6,901 nucleotides of DNA. It comes from Candidatus Anaerobutyricum stercoripullorum. GTDB lineage: Bacteria > Bacillota > Clostridia > Lachnospirales > Lachnospiraceae. How positions within the stretch are numbered: the first letter of the stretch is position 1; each line of letters opens with the position of its first letter. The stretch lies in the NCBI GenBank assembly GCA_019114885.1, contig DXEQ01000195.1, forward strand, positions 1 through 6,901. The letters run 5' to 3'. This document shows, piece by piece, positions 1-6,547 of the stretch. Under the pieces are notes generated by a model, which worked only from the letters and a program-made list of their open reading frames with translations, was not told the DNA's origin and searched no databases. The position numbers and the translations under genes are program-made.

Positions 1-858
1 GCCCGGACGGTCAGCGTATCCAGAGAGGACGGCAAGAATTTAAACCGGGTGTTCCCGGGAAGTATGGACGGTACATTTACGGATAAGCTGGCGTACTTTA
101 TGGAAAAGGAACTCTTTTCCCGGATCGATTATTATATTGATGTGCATAACGGAGACTGGTTTGAAGATCTGACGCCGTTTATCTATTCGGTAGGCAACGC
201 CGCGCCGGAAGTCGTGGCAAAGGCGGAAGCGATGGCCCGGAAAGCGGATGTACCATTTTATGTAAAGTCGGGCATCGGCTCCGGCGGCGCATATAATTAC
301 GCGGGTACGCTGGGGATTCCATCGGTACTCATTGAGCGGGGATGCAAAGGTCAGTGGTCCGGGGAAGAAGCGGAGGCGTCAGGAAAGGACGTCCGTAATA
401 TCCTCCGGTATCTGGGCGTTCTTACCACGGAGCCGGAAACGCAGAGACAGGTTCCGGTGCATATGCACCATGTTCATTATGTGGATTCGGTCAGAGAAGG
501 ATGCTGGCATCCGTTTAAAAAGGCGGGCGACGCGGTACGGAAAGATGAAGTGGTGGGCATATTGAAAGATTATTTTGGCAATGTGATCGAGGAAGTGCGG
601 ATGCGGGAGGACGCCACGATCCTGTATCAGACCATCTCCTACTCTGTTCCGGCAAATTCACCGCTCATTGCCTACGGACATTATGGGGAGTGTGTGGATG
701 ATCTGGAAGAGGAAGCGGCCGATCATGTTCCGGATGATTGTATGGACCACAGCCATGAGACAAATGGCACACTTTTCCATGGGGCACATTTCCACGGTGA
801 ATACGGCGTTCATACCCATGGCGAGATACAGCAGACGGCAACGGAGAACGACAAGTGA
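1..858 (+). CDS. Succinylglutamate desuccinylase/aspartoacylase family (M14-type) zinc deacylase, 5' end cut by window edge
   Basis: The reading frame is open from base 1, so the true start lies upstream; a GTG at 49 is not the start because conserved family residues precede it. Seen: the GKNLNRVFPG block (bases 31-60), whose Asn and Arg match the substrate-binding NR pair of the family; DVHNGD (139-156), whose His (145-147) matches the third zinc ligand; and VLIERG, whose Glu (334-336) matches the catalytic general base. The N-terminal HxxE zinc motif must lie before the window. A C-terminal beta-barrel-like domain follows (about 505-690, CWHPFKKAGDAV). Family members hydrolyse the amide bond of N-acyl amino acids in the cytoplasm; which substrate is used here is unknown. 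Odd feature: the last ~45 codons form a histidine-rich tail. The stop overlaps the MATE gene start (GTGA, 855-858), so the two are probably translationally coupled. Family assignment is firm; the specific reaction is not. Confidence 0.88.
   Translation, partial: ARTVSVSREDGKNLNRVFPGSMDGTFTDKLAYFMEKELFSRIDYYIDVHNGDWFEDLTPFIYSVGNAAPEVVAKAEAMARKADVPFYVKSGIGSGGAYNYAGTLGIPSVLIERGCKGQWSGEEAEASGKDVRNILRYLGVLTTEPETQRQVPVHMHHVHYVDSVREGCWHPFKKAGDAVRKDEVVGILKDYFGNVIEEVRMREDATILYQTISYSVPANSPLIAYGHYGECVDDLEEEAADHVPDDCMDHSHETNGTLFHGAHFHGEYGVHTHGEIQQTATENDK
784..831 (+). repeat. Tandem 8-residue His-rich repeat at the C-terminus of the deacylase
   Basis: Two adjacent 8-codon units encode AHFHGEYG (784-807) and VHTHGEIQ (808-831), sharing the HxHGE core. 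The codons differ (cac-ggt-gaa versus cat-ggc-gag), so the similarity is at protein level rather than a fresh DNA duplication. Another FHG lies just before (775-783). The whole tail (721-855) has eight His, one Cys and many Asp/Glu, a composition typical of metal-binding tails. A metal-binding role is inference. Confidence 0.75.
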
Positions 859-2180
859 AACGAACAGGTCTGACAGAGGGAAATGTAGTAAAAAGCCTTG
901 TGTTTTTTGCTCTGCCGCTTCTGGGAAGCAGCCTGATCCAGCAACTCTACTCTACTGTGGATCTGGTATTTGTGGGACAGTTTCTTGGCACAGAGGCTTC
1001 GGCGGCGGTAGGCGCCAGCAGTCTGATCATCACCTGTCTGGTGGGATTTTTCACCGGCATGGCCGTAGGAACCAGCGTGTTTACGGCACAGTATTTTGGC
1101 GCGAAGCAATGGGACAGTCTGCACAGACTGATTCAGACCATGTTTCTGGTGGGAATCGGCGGCGGTCTTGTGCTGATGCTCCTCGGCATTGGAGGGGCGG
1201 AACTGTTTCTCACCGCCATGGGGACGCCGCGGGACATCATGCCGCAGGCCGTGCTTTATCTGCGGGTCTATATGGTCGGTATGGTGCCGGTGGTGTTGTA
1301 TAACCTTTTGAGCGGTGTGATCAGAGCGTTGGGCGATTCCCGCAACCCGATGATTTTTCAGTGCGTAGGAGGCGTCCTCAATATTGTCGGGGACTACGTC
1401 TGCATCGCGGTTTTCGGAATGGGCGTCGAGGGAACGGCGATCGCGACGGTAGTTTCCCAGGCGGTGGCGGCCTGCTGTGCCGCAGCCTGTCTGATCCGGC
1501 TGCGGACTCCGTACGCTTTGCGTCTGACGCAGCCGGGGCTGTATACCCGGGAATTGGGTCATGTGCTGCGGGTCGGCGTGCCCGCCGGCATCCAGTCCAT
1601 TGTGATCACGTTTTCCAACATTTTGATTCAGTCCCAGATCAATACGCTGGGGGTTACGTCTATCGCGGCGTTCACCGTATATTTCAGGACGGAGATGATA
1701 TTGTATCTGCCCATTCTGGCAATCGGACAGGCGGTGGTATCTTTTGTGGGACAAAACTACGGCGCCGATAAGCCGGAGCGCATCCGGCAGGGAAATCGGG
1801 TGTGTATCGGAGGCGGAGCCGTCGTGGTCTTTGCGGCGGGGATATTGCTGATGTTGGCCGCGCCGGTGTACCTGCACATTTTTACAAAAGATGCGGCGGT
1901 GATCGGGCAGACGGTGTCAATCATCCGCATTACTTTTCCGCTCTATTTCCTGTATGTGATACTGGAGTGCCTGAGCGGTAATCTTCGGGGATACGGGCAG
2001 GCTGTCGCGCCTATGATTGTGACGATCGTAAGCTTCTGCGGTTTCCGGATCGTGTTTATGATGGCGGCCATGGCGCTTCGCCCGTCGGTGCAGAGCGTAG
2101 CGTTCAGCTACCCGGCGTCCTGGGCGATGGCGGTGATTCTTATGACAGTGACGATGCGCTATTTGAAGCGCAGGAACTAA
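855..2180 (+). CDS. MATE family efflux transporter (441 aa)
   Basis: This is a multidrug-and-toxin-extrusion protein of normal family length (about 440-460 aa), expected to have 12 membrane helices in two pseudo-symmetric halves and to export its cargo in exchange for H+ or Na+. Seen: the N-terminal MATE pattern with Pro21 in the first helix and Asp36 in STVDLVFVG, the position of the cation-coupling acidic residue in NorM-type proteins; the RALGDSRNP loop (157-164) closing the first half and its counterpart NLRGYGQAVAP (376-386) in the second; and a basic C-terminus. The GTG start at 855 overlaps the upstream stop and is preceded by GGAGAA (843-848) with a 6-base spacer; no other start is near. 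Its place between the deacylase and the importer suggests export of a product or by-product of the same pathway. The substrate cannot be told from sequence. Confidence 0.93.
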   Translation: MKRTGLTEGNVVKSLVFFALPLLGSSLIQQLYSTVDLVFVGQFLGTEASAAVGASSLIITCLVGFFTGMAVGTSVFTAQYFGAKQWDSLHRLIQTMFLVGIGGGLVLMLLGIGGAELFLTAMGTPRDIMPQAVLYLRVYMVGMVPVVLYNLLSGVIRALGDSRNPMIFQCVGGVLNIVGDYVCIAVFGMGVEGTAIATVVSQAVAACCAAACLIRLRTPYALRLTQPGLYTRELGHVLRVGVPAGIQSIVITFSNILIQSQINTLGVTSIAAFTVYFRTEMILYLPILAIGQAVVSFVGQNYGADKPERIRQGNRVCIGGGAVVVFAAGILLMLAAPVYLHIFTKDAAVIGQTVSIIRITFPLYFLYVILECLSGNLRGYGQAVAPMIVTIVSFCGFRIVFMMAAMALRPSVQSVAFSYPASWAMAVILMTVTMRYLKRRN

Positions 2181-2189
2181 TTTTTTATG

Positions 2190-2196
2190 AGGAGGT
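2190..2196 (+). promoter_or_regulatory. Strong ribosome binding site of the substrate-binding protein gene
   Basis: AGGAGGT lies 8-9 bases before the ATG at 2205 and is the best Shine-Dalgarno match in the window. It favours ATG 2205 over the in-frame ATG at 2211 (MKMKK versus MKK), which would be spaced about 15 bases. It fits the need for more receptor than channel protein. Confidence 0.8.
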
Positions 2197-2204
2197 AACA
2201 AGAG

Positions 2205-3866
2205 ATGAAGATGAAAAAAATACTTGCGGCAGCGATGACGTCTGTGATGGTCATCGGCAGTGTGGCCGGCTGCGGATGGTCATCCGGCGCGCAGGAAGGC
2301 AATACGGGAGCCGCTTCTGGCAACCGGGAGGATGAGGTCAATCAGCAGGCTTATGAGACGGAGCAGGATACTTCTGCCGGAACCAGCATGACATTCGGTA
2401 TCCAGAATTACAGCGGCGGCGGTCTGGACCCGGCGGCGGAGATCAACTGCGCCTGGAACCTTTCCCGCTATGGCGTGGGTGAGTGCCTGTTTAAATTTGA
2501 TAATTCCATGAACGTGGTTAATACGTTATGTGATGAATATACGGTCAATGACGAGCATACCGAGTGGGTGTTCCATATTCGGGAGGGCGTGAAGTTCTCC
2601 GATGGATGTGATGTGACGGCGGAAGCGGTAAAGGCTAGCTTTGACCGACTGTATGAGGAAGCGCCGAACGGTTCTTCCGCTCCGCAGAATTATCTGGAAG
2701 CAGAGGCGGAGATCACGGCCGATAATGCGTCCGGCAATGTGACGATCAAAACGACGCAGCCATATGTGGATCTGACTAAAAACCTGGCGTATCCGGTTAT
2801 GGCGATCATTGATGTGGAGCATACCACCGATTATGACCACGGTGTGATCGGTACCGGTCCATATGTGGCGACCAATTTCCGGGAAGAAGTGGGATATACG
2901 ATGGTTGCCAACGAACATTACTGGAATGGGGACGTGCCGTTTGATACGGTAGAGCTTCTCTACATGGGAGACGCCTCCGCCAAAGCGATGGCGCTTCAGT
3001 CCGGTCAGCTTGATCTGGCGGAAAATGTAACGAATATCAATGACTTAAATACACTGCGGAATGATCCGAACTTTACGGTGACCATCGCCAGCGGCGTTCG
3101 TACCGGTCTTGCCCACATGAACATGTCCGAAGGAAGACTGCTCTCCAACAAGACGTTGCGGGAGGCTGTGCTTATGGCATTGGATGATGAGACCATGTGT
3201 TCCGTCACCGTAGGAGGGTTGTACACGTCCGGATGTTCCGTTCTGCCGTCCAATCTTGATTATGGCTATGAGAATCTGACAGACTCTTATGCCTACAACG
3301 TGGAAGGAGCAAAGAAACTGCTGGATGACGCCGGTATCGTGGATACCAACGGCGACGGCACCCGGGAACTGGACGGCAAGGAAGTTGTGCTTCACTATGT
3401 GACCTATGAGAATCGTTGTCTGGATGATTTCGCCGAGGCGATCCAGCAGCAGCTTGCCGAGATCGGCATCGGCGTCGATCTGGAGATCGGTGATTCCGCC
3501 CGTCAGTGGGACAGCTATCAGTCCGGCGACTTTGACTTAAATGGTTCCAACTGGACGACAGTGGGTACCGGCGACCCGACAGAGTATCTGGCTGCATGGT
3601 GTTCCACATCCGGTTCTGACTACTGTGGTTACAAAAATGAAGAATATGACAAGTTATTCGAGCAATTGAGCACGACCTTTGATAATGACGCCCGCCGTGA
3701 CATTATCCAGCAGATGCAGCAGATTCTTCTTGACGACGCGGCTGTTGTGGTTCATGGATATTATAACAGTTCTATGATCTCCAGAAACGCTACCATCGGC
3801 GGCGCGGCAATCCCTACCGCAGATTATTACTGGCTGACGACGGATATCTACCCTGCCGCTCAGTAA
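2205..3866 (+). CDS. ABC transporter substrate-binding lipoprotein, family 5 (NikA/DppA/OppA type; 553 aa)
   Basis: Extracellular receptor that captures the cargo and delivers it to the permease pair encoded downstream. Seen: a lipoprotein signal peptide (MKMKK, hydrophobic core, lipobox VAGC with Cys23 as lipidation site); a Ser/Gly/Asn/Glu-rich tether after Cys23; the family 5 signature around residues 120-134 (EWVFHIREGVKFSDG); the GTGPY block at 216-220; and DTNGDGTRELDG at 380-391, an acidic EF-hand-like loop common in this family. Length is normal. The gene starts 24 bases after the MATE stop with a strong ribosome binding site, so it is probably on the same transcript. Family 5 proteins bind peptides, nickel complexes, opines, haem or sugars; ligand-pocket residues cannot be judged without a structure. 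The permeases resemble NikB/NikC more than DppB/DppC in remembered motifs, so nickel or a metal chelate is possible but unproven. Confidence 0.93.
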   Translation: MKMKKILAAAMTSVMVIGSVAGCGWSSGAQEGNTGAASGNREDEVNQQAYETEQDTSAGTSMTFGIQNYSGGGLDPAAEINCAWNLSRYGVGECLFKFDNSMNVVNTLCDEYTVNDEHTEWVFHIREGVKFSDGCDVTAEAVKASFDRLYEEAPNGSSAPQNYLEAEAEITADNASGNVTIKTTQPYVDLTKNLAYPVMAIIDVEHTTDYDHGVIGTGPYVATNFREEVGYTMVANEHYWNGDVPFDTVELLYMGDASAKAMALQSGQLDLAENVTNINDLNTLRNDPNFTVTIASGVRTGLAHMNMSEGRLLSNKTLREAVLMALDDETMCSVTVGGLYTSGCSVLPSNLDYGYENLTDSYAYNVEGAKKLLDDAGIVDTNGDGTRELDGKEVVLHYVTYENRCLDDFAEAIQQQLAEIGIGVDLEIGDSARQWDSYQSGDFDLNGSNWTTVGTGDPTEYLAAWCSTSGSDYCGYKNEEYDKLFEQLSTTFDNDARRDIIQQMQQILLDDAAVVVHGYYNSSMISRNATIGGAAIPTADYYWLTTDIYPAAQ

Positions 3867-3877
3867 GAAGTGCTTTT

Positions 3878-3914
3878 ATTTTCCCGGAAAGGCGATATGT
3901 TTTTCCGGGAAAAT
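3878..3914 (+). promoter_or_regulatory. Strong intra-operon hairpin between receptor and permease genes
   Basis: ATTTTCCCGGAAA (3878-3890) is perfectly complementary to TTTCCGGGAAAAT (3902-3914), giving a 13 bp stem with an 11-base loop whose closing bases can add G-U pairs. It begins 11 bases after the receptor stop. No T-run follows on either strand (the 3' flank is GCGACAG on + and AAAAGC on -), so it is not a standard intrinsic terminator. By analogy with hairpins between binding-protein and permease genes in other ABC operons, it probably protects the receptor mRNA 3' end or reduces read-through. That role is inference. Confidence 0.7.
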
Positions 3915-3939
3915 GCGACAGATCAAACGGGAAGAGAAA

Positions 3940-3955
3940 CGGGGCCAAAACCCCG
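3940..3955 (+). promoter_or_regulatory. Second small GC hairpin in the permease leader
   Basis: CGGGG (3940-3944) and CCCCG (3951-3955) can pair across a 6-base CCAAAA loop. It lies 17 bases before the AAGGAG ribosome binding site of the permease. The stem is short, so it may be chance; together with the larger hairpin it makes the 121-base leader unusually structured. Confidence 0.35.
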
Positions 3956-3972
3956 CGGTATGTCCTGTGCGG

Positions 3973-3980
3973 AAAGGAGA
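3973..3980 (+). promoter_or_regulatory. Ribosome binding site that fixes the TTG start of the first permease
   Basis: AAAGGAGA ends 7 bases before TTG 3988, ideal spacing. The in-frame ATG at 3913 lies inside the large hairpin and has no ribosome binding site, and the in-frame GTG at 3967 has none either. The translation from 3988 (TAKQIGKRLIQIV) is the typical short cytoplasmic start of DppB/NikB-type permeases, while the upstream 25 residues are polar and unlike the family. Confidence 0.82.
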
Positions 3981-3987
3981 GAACGTT

Positions 3988-4929
3988 TTGACTGCGAAAC
4001 AAATAGGAAAGAGACTGATTCAGATTGTGATCGTCGCCATCGGGATTAGTTTTCTGTCATTTTTGATCACATATCTGGCGCCGGGAGACCCGGTGCGTAC
4101 CATGTACGCGGCCACCGGCATGATGCCAAGTGAAGAGATCATAGAGCAGACAAGAGAAGCGATGGGACTTAACCGTCCGGTTCTGGTACAGTATGTGGAC
4201 TGGCTGTGGAACTGTCTGCACGGTGATTTTGGCACTTCCTACGCATATGGAGGTTCGGTTTCTTCTTTATTACTGGCGCGCCTTTGGCCAACGCTGAAAC
4301 TGTCCATATTTGCCATGGTGCTGATGCTCGTTGTTTCCGTACCGATCGGTATGATTCAGGCGACGCATAAGAACAGCTTGTTGGATTACGGACTGCGGGG
4401 TATTACATTTTTTGGCGTGTCCATGCCGAACTTCTGGGTAGGACTCCTTCTCATGATGTTTTTCTGCGTACAGCTTGGCTGGCTGCCGGTGGTCTGTTCC
4501 GGCGGAGACTTTAAGAGTATGATCCTTCCGGCTGTCACTCTGGCTTTTGCCATGTCTGCCAAGTACACCAGACAGGTGCGAACGGCGATCGTGGAAGAAC
4601 TCAGCCAGGATTATGTCGTGGGCGCAAGAGCCCGGGGCGTAAAAGAGTGGAAGATTCTCTGGCTGAATGTATTTCCAAACTCGTTGTTGCCCCTCCTTAC
4701 TATGTTCGGACTGTCCATGGGTTCCCTGCTCGGCGGCACGGCGGTGGTGGAAGTAATCTTCACTTATCCGGGTATGGGTAATCTGGCGGTATCCGCTATC
4801 ACGGCGTATGACTACCCGCTGATTCAGGGCTATGTGTTATGGATTTCGCTGATTTATATGGTGATCAACCTGCTGGTGGATATCTCTTATAATCTGGTCG
4901 ATCCGAGAATGAAGGGAGATAGAACATGA
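3988..4929 (+). CDS. ABC transporter permease, NikB/DppB type (313 aa, TTG start)
   Basis: Inner channel subunit of the importer, expected to have six membrane helices. Numbered from the TTG start, seen are: helix 1 at about 11-30 followed by APGDP (31-35), the family's conserved extracellular turn; the GLNRPVLVQY block; GVSMPNFWVG in the middle, close to the NikB/DppB consensus; and the EAA-type ATPase-coupling loop DYVVGARARG (208-217) running to NSLLP. It ends with the usual LVDPRMK. A longer reading from ATG 3913 (338 aa) is rejected because of the hairpin and the good ribosome binding site before TTG. The weak start codon and the hairpin suggest lower expression than the receptor. The stop overlaps the next start (ATGA, 4926-4929), so the two permeases are coupled. 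Substrate not deducible, though resemblance to NikB is noticeable. Confidence 0.92.
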   Translation: MTAKQIGKRLIQIVIVAIGISFLSFLITYLAPGDPVRTMYAATGMMPSEEIIEQTREAMGLNRPVLVQYVDWLWNCLHGDFGTSYAYGGSVSSLLLARLWPTLKLSIFAMVLMLVVSVPIGMIQATHKNSLLDYGLRGITFFGVSMPNFWVGLLLMMFFCVQLGWLPVVCSGGDFKSMILPAVTLAFAMSAKYTRQVRTAIVEELSQDYVVGARARGVKEWKILWLNVFPNSLLPLLTMFGLSMGSLLGGTAVVEVIFTYPGMGNLAVSAITAYDYPLIQGYVLWISLIYMVINLLVDISYNLVDPRMKGDRT

Positions 4930-5753
4930 AAGTAAAGAATTTTATTGTGAAAAATAAATCCTTTTGTTTTTTTGCATTCCTGGCTCTTCTGATCATTCTT
5001 ATCGCTGTTTTTGCGCCGGTGATCACGGGGGGCGTCAGCCCGTCGGAAGCCGTGCTCACAGATGCCTTGCAGCCGCCGGGCAGTGAGCACATTTTCGGCA
5101 CAGATAAGCTGGGACGGGATATCTTTACCCGGGTGATCTACGGGGCGCGTACCAGTCTGGTGGCAGCATTTTCCGTCGTAATTCTGATTTTCGTACTTGG
5201 TACGGTGCTGGGCGTGTTGGCCGGTTATTTCGGCGGGTGGATAGATGCGTTGATCATGCGTATCGCCGATCTGATGGTATCTTTCCCGGGTATGGTGTTT
5301 GCCATGGCCATCGCCGGTATCATGGGCGCCAGCATACGAAACGCCGTCATTGCCGTGGCGCTGGTGAGCTGGACAAAGTATGCCCGTCTGGCTCGCAGTC
5401 TGGTCTTAAAAGTCCGAAATCAGGATTATGTAGCTGCCGCGGTAGTTACCGGATCGAAGACATCGTATATCCTGCGGAAATATATGGTTCCCAATGTGAT
5501 TCCGACATTGATCATCACGGGCACCACGGATATCGGCGGTATGATGCTGGAGATTGCAGGGCTTTCCTTCCTGGGATTTGGCGCGAAGGCGCCGACGCCG
5601 GAGTGGGGGCTGATGCTCAACGAAGGCCGGCAGTTTATCCAGAACGCCTCCTGGATGATGGTTTTCCCTGGCGCGGCGATTTTTATTGTAGTTGTTGTAT
5701 TTAATTTACTTGGCGACGCCCTGCGGGACGTGCTGGATCCAAAAAATGAGTAG
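4926..5753 (+). CDS. ABC transporter permease, NikC/DppC type (275 aa)
   Basis: Second channel subunit, partner of the preceding permease. Seen: a short basic N-terminus and helix 1 (about 12-30, the OppC N-terminal region); the hallmark GTDKLGRDIFTR (58-69); several further hydrophobic segments; the coupling loop starting DYVAAAVVTG (167-176); and a C-terminal part with DIGGMMLEIAGLSFLG, APTPEWG and GDALRDVLDP, all very close to NikC-type proteins. Length matches NikC (about 277 aa) rather than the slightly longer DppC. Odd: the coupling loop has Val173 where most family members have Arg. The start ATG overlaps the previous stop and has GGGAG (4914-4918) with a 7-base spacer. The stop TAG (5751-5753) lies partly in the next gene's ribosome binding site (GGAGG, 5753-5757). 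Confidence 0.93.
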   Translation: MKVKNFIVKNKSFCFFAFLALLIILIAVFAPVITGGVSPSEAVLTDALQPPGSEHIFGTDKLGRDIFTRVIYGARTSLVAAFSVVILIFVLGTVLGVLAGYFGGWIDALIMRIADLMVSFPGMVFAMAIAGIMGASIRNAVIAVALVSWTKYARLARSLVLKVRNQDYVAAAVVTGSKTSYILRKYMVPNVIPTLIITGTTDIGGMMLEIAGLSFLGFGAKAPTPEWGLMLNEGRQFIQNASWMMVFPGAAIFIVVVVFNLLGDALRDVLDPKNE

Positions 5754-5764
5754 GAGGAAATGCT

Positions 5765-6547
5765 ATGCTTGAACTGAAAAATGTGACGATCTCCTACGGG
5801 GACCGGCCGACGGTGAAAGATTTCAGCATGACGCTGAAAAAAGGAGAGATTGTTTCTCTGGTGGGAGAGTCCGGTTCCGGAAAGACCACGGTGATCCGCG
5901 CTATCCTCGGGCTGCTGCCAGGCGGCGGAAAAGTGACGGACGGTGATATCCTGTTTGAGGAGAAGTCTTTGCTTCAAAATACGAACGAACAATGGCGAAA
6001 GCTTCGGGGGACGGATATTTCCATGATCTTTCAGGATTCCGGAGCCATGATGAATCCCATCCGGAAGATTGGCAGCATATTTACAGAGTACATCCGCACC
6101 CATGAAAAGATCAGCAAAAAGGACGCCTGGGAGAAAGGCGTGGAGATGCTTGCGCGAATGCGCCTGCCTGACGGCAACAATATCATGAAGTCGTATCCGT
6201 TCCAGCTGTCTGGCGGTATGCGCCAGAGGGTCGGTATCGCCATGGCCATGACATTTCAGCCGAAACTGTTGCTGGCAGACGAGCCGACCAGTGCCCTCGA
6301 TGTGACAACCCAGGCCCAGATTGTGCGTCAGATGATGGAACTGCGGGATGAATACGGAACGAGTATCATCATGGTGACCCATAATCTGGGCGTGGCAGCC
6401 TACATGGGGGATAAAGTCATCGTCATGCAGCACGGGAAGATCATGGATCAGGGAGACCGGGAACATGTTCTCCGCTGCCCGCAGTCCGAATATACCCGCA
6501 GTCTGATCGCGGCGGTGCCGACATTGGAGGGAGAGCGTTATGTTTGA
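5765..6547 (+). CDS. ABC transporter ATP-binding protein, NikD/DppD type, short form (260 aa)
   Basis: Cytoplasmic ATPase that drives the importer together with the next gene product. Seen: Walker A GESGSGKTT (34-42), Q-loop Gln90, signature LSGGMRQR (148-155), Walker B LLLADEP (168-174, Asp172 and Glu173), D-loop SALD (176-179) and H-loop His206, so all catalytic motifs are intact. At 260 aa it is near NikD (about 254) and well short of DppD/OppD (about 330): it stops after SEYTRSLIAAVP, where longer members continue into the C-terminal oligopeptide/dipeptide transporter extension. The Q-loop context is QDSGAMMNP rather than the common QDPxxxLNP. ATG 5765 has GGAGG 7 bases upstream. It overlaps the next gene by 8 bases. 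Confidence 0.94.
   Translation: MLELKNVTISYGDRPTVKDFSMTLKKGEIVSLVGESGSGKTTVIRAILGLLPGGGKVTDGDILFEEKSLLQNTNEQWRKLRGTDISMIFQDSGAMMNPIRKIGSIFTEYIRTHEKISKKDAWEKGVEMLARMRLPDGNNIMKSYPFQLSGGMRQRVGIAMAMTFQPKLLLADEPTSALDVTTQAQIVRQMMELRDEYGTSIIMVTHNLGVAAYMGDKVIVMQHGKIMDQGDREHVLRCPQSEYTRSLIAAVPTLEGERYV

Noticed and set aside
49..51. GTG at 49 as the start of the deacylase
   Set aside because: The conserved GKNLNR block lies before it in the same open frame, so the gene begins upstream of the window.
332..1303. Overlapping + strand frames inside the deacylase and MATE genes (332-565, 668-1303)
   Set aside because: Arg/Cys-rich out-of-frame translations with no family features; alternate-frame shadows of confident genes.
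810..1877. Long open frame on the - strand (355 codons) opposite the MATE gene
   Set aside because: Its product is rich in Arg, His, Gln and Pro with no recognisable motif, which is the usual antisense shadow of a GC-rich coding frame; the + strand frame is a clear MATE protein.
2156..2186. Possible intrinsic terminator at the end of the MATE gene (GCGCT/AGCGC stem, later T6 run)
   Set aside because: The stem is only 5 bp and the T-run starts 9 bases after it; the T-run also directly precedes the ribosome binding site of the next gene. Weak attenuation cannot be excluded but a terminator is not supported.
3988..4016. TTGACT at the permease start as a -35 promoter box
   Set aside because: No TATAAT-like box lies 16-18 bases downstream, and the TTG is better explained as the start codon.
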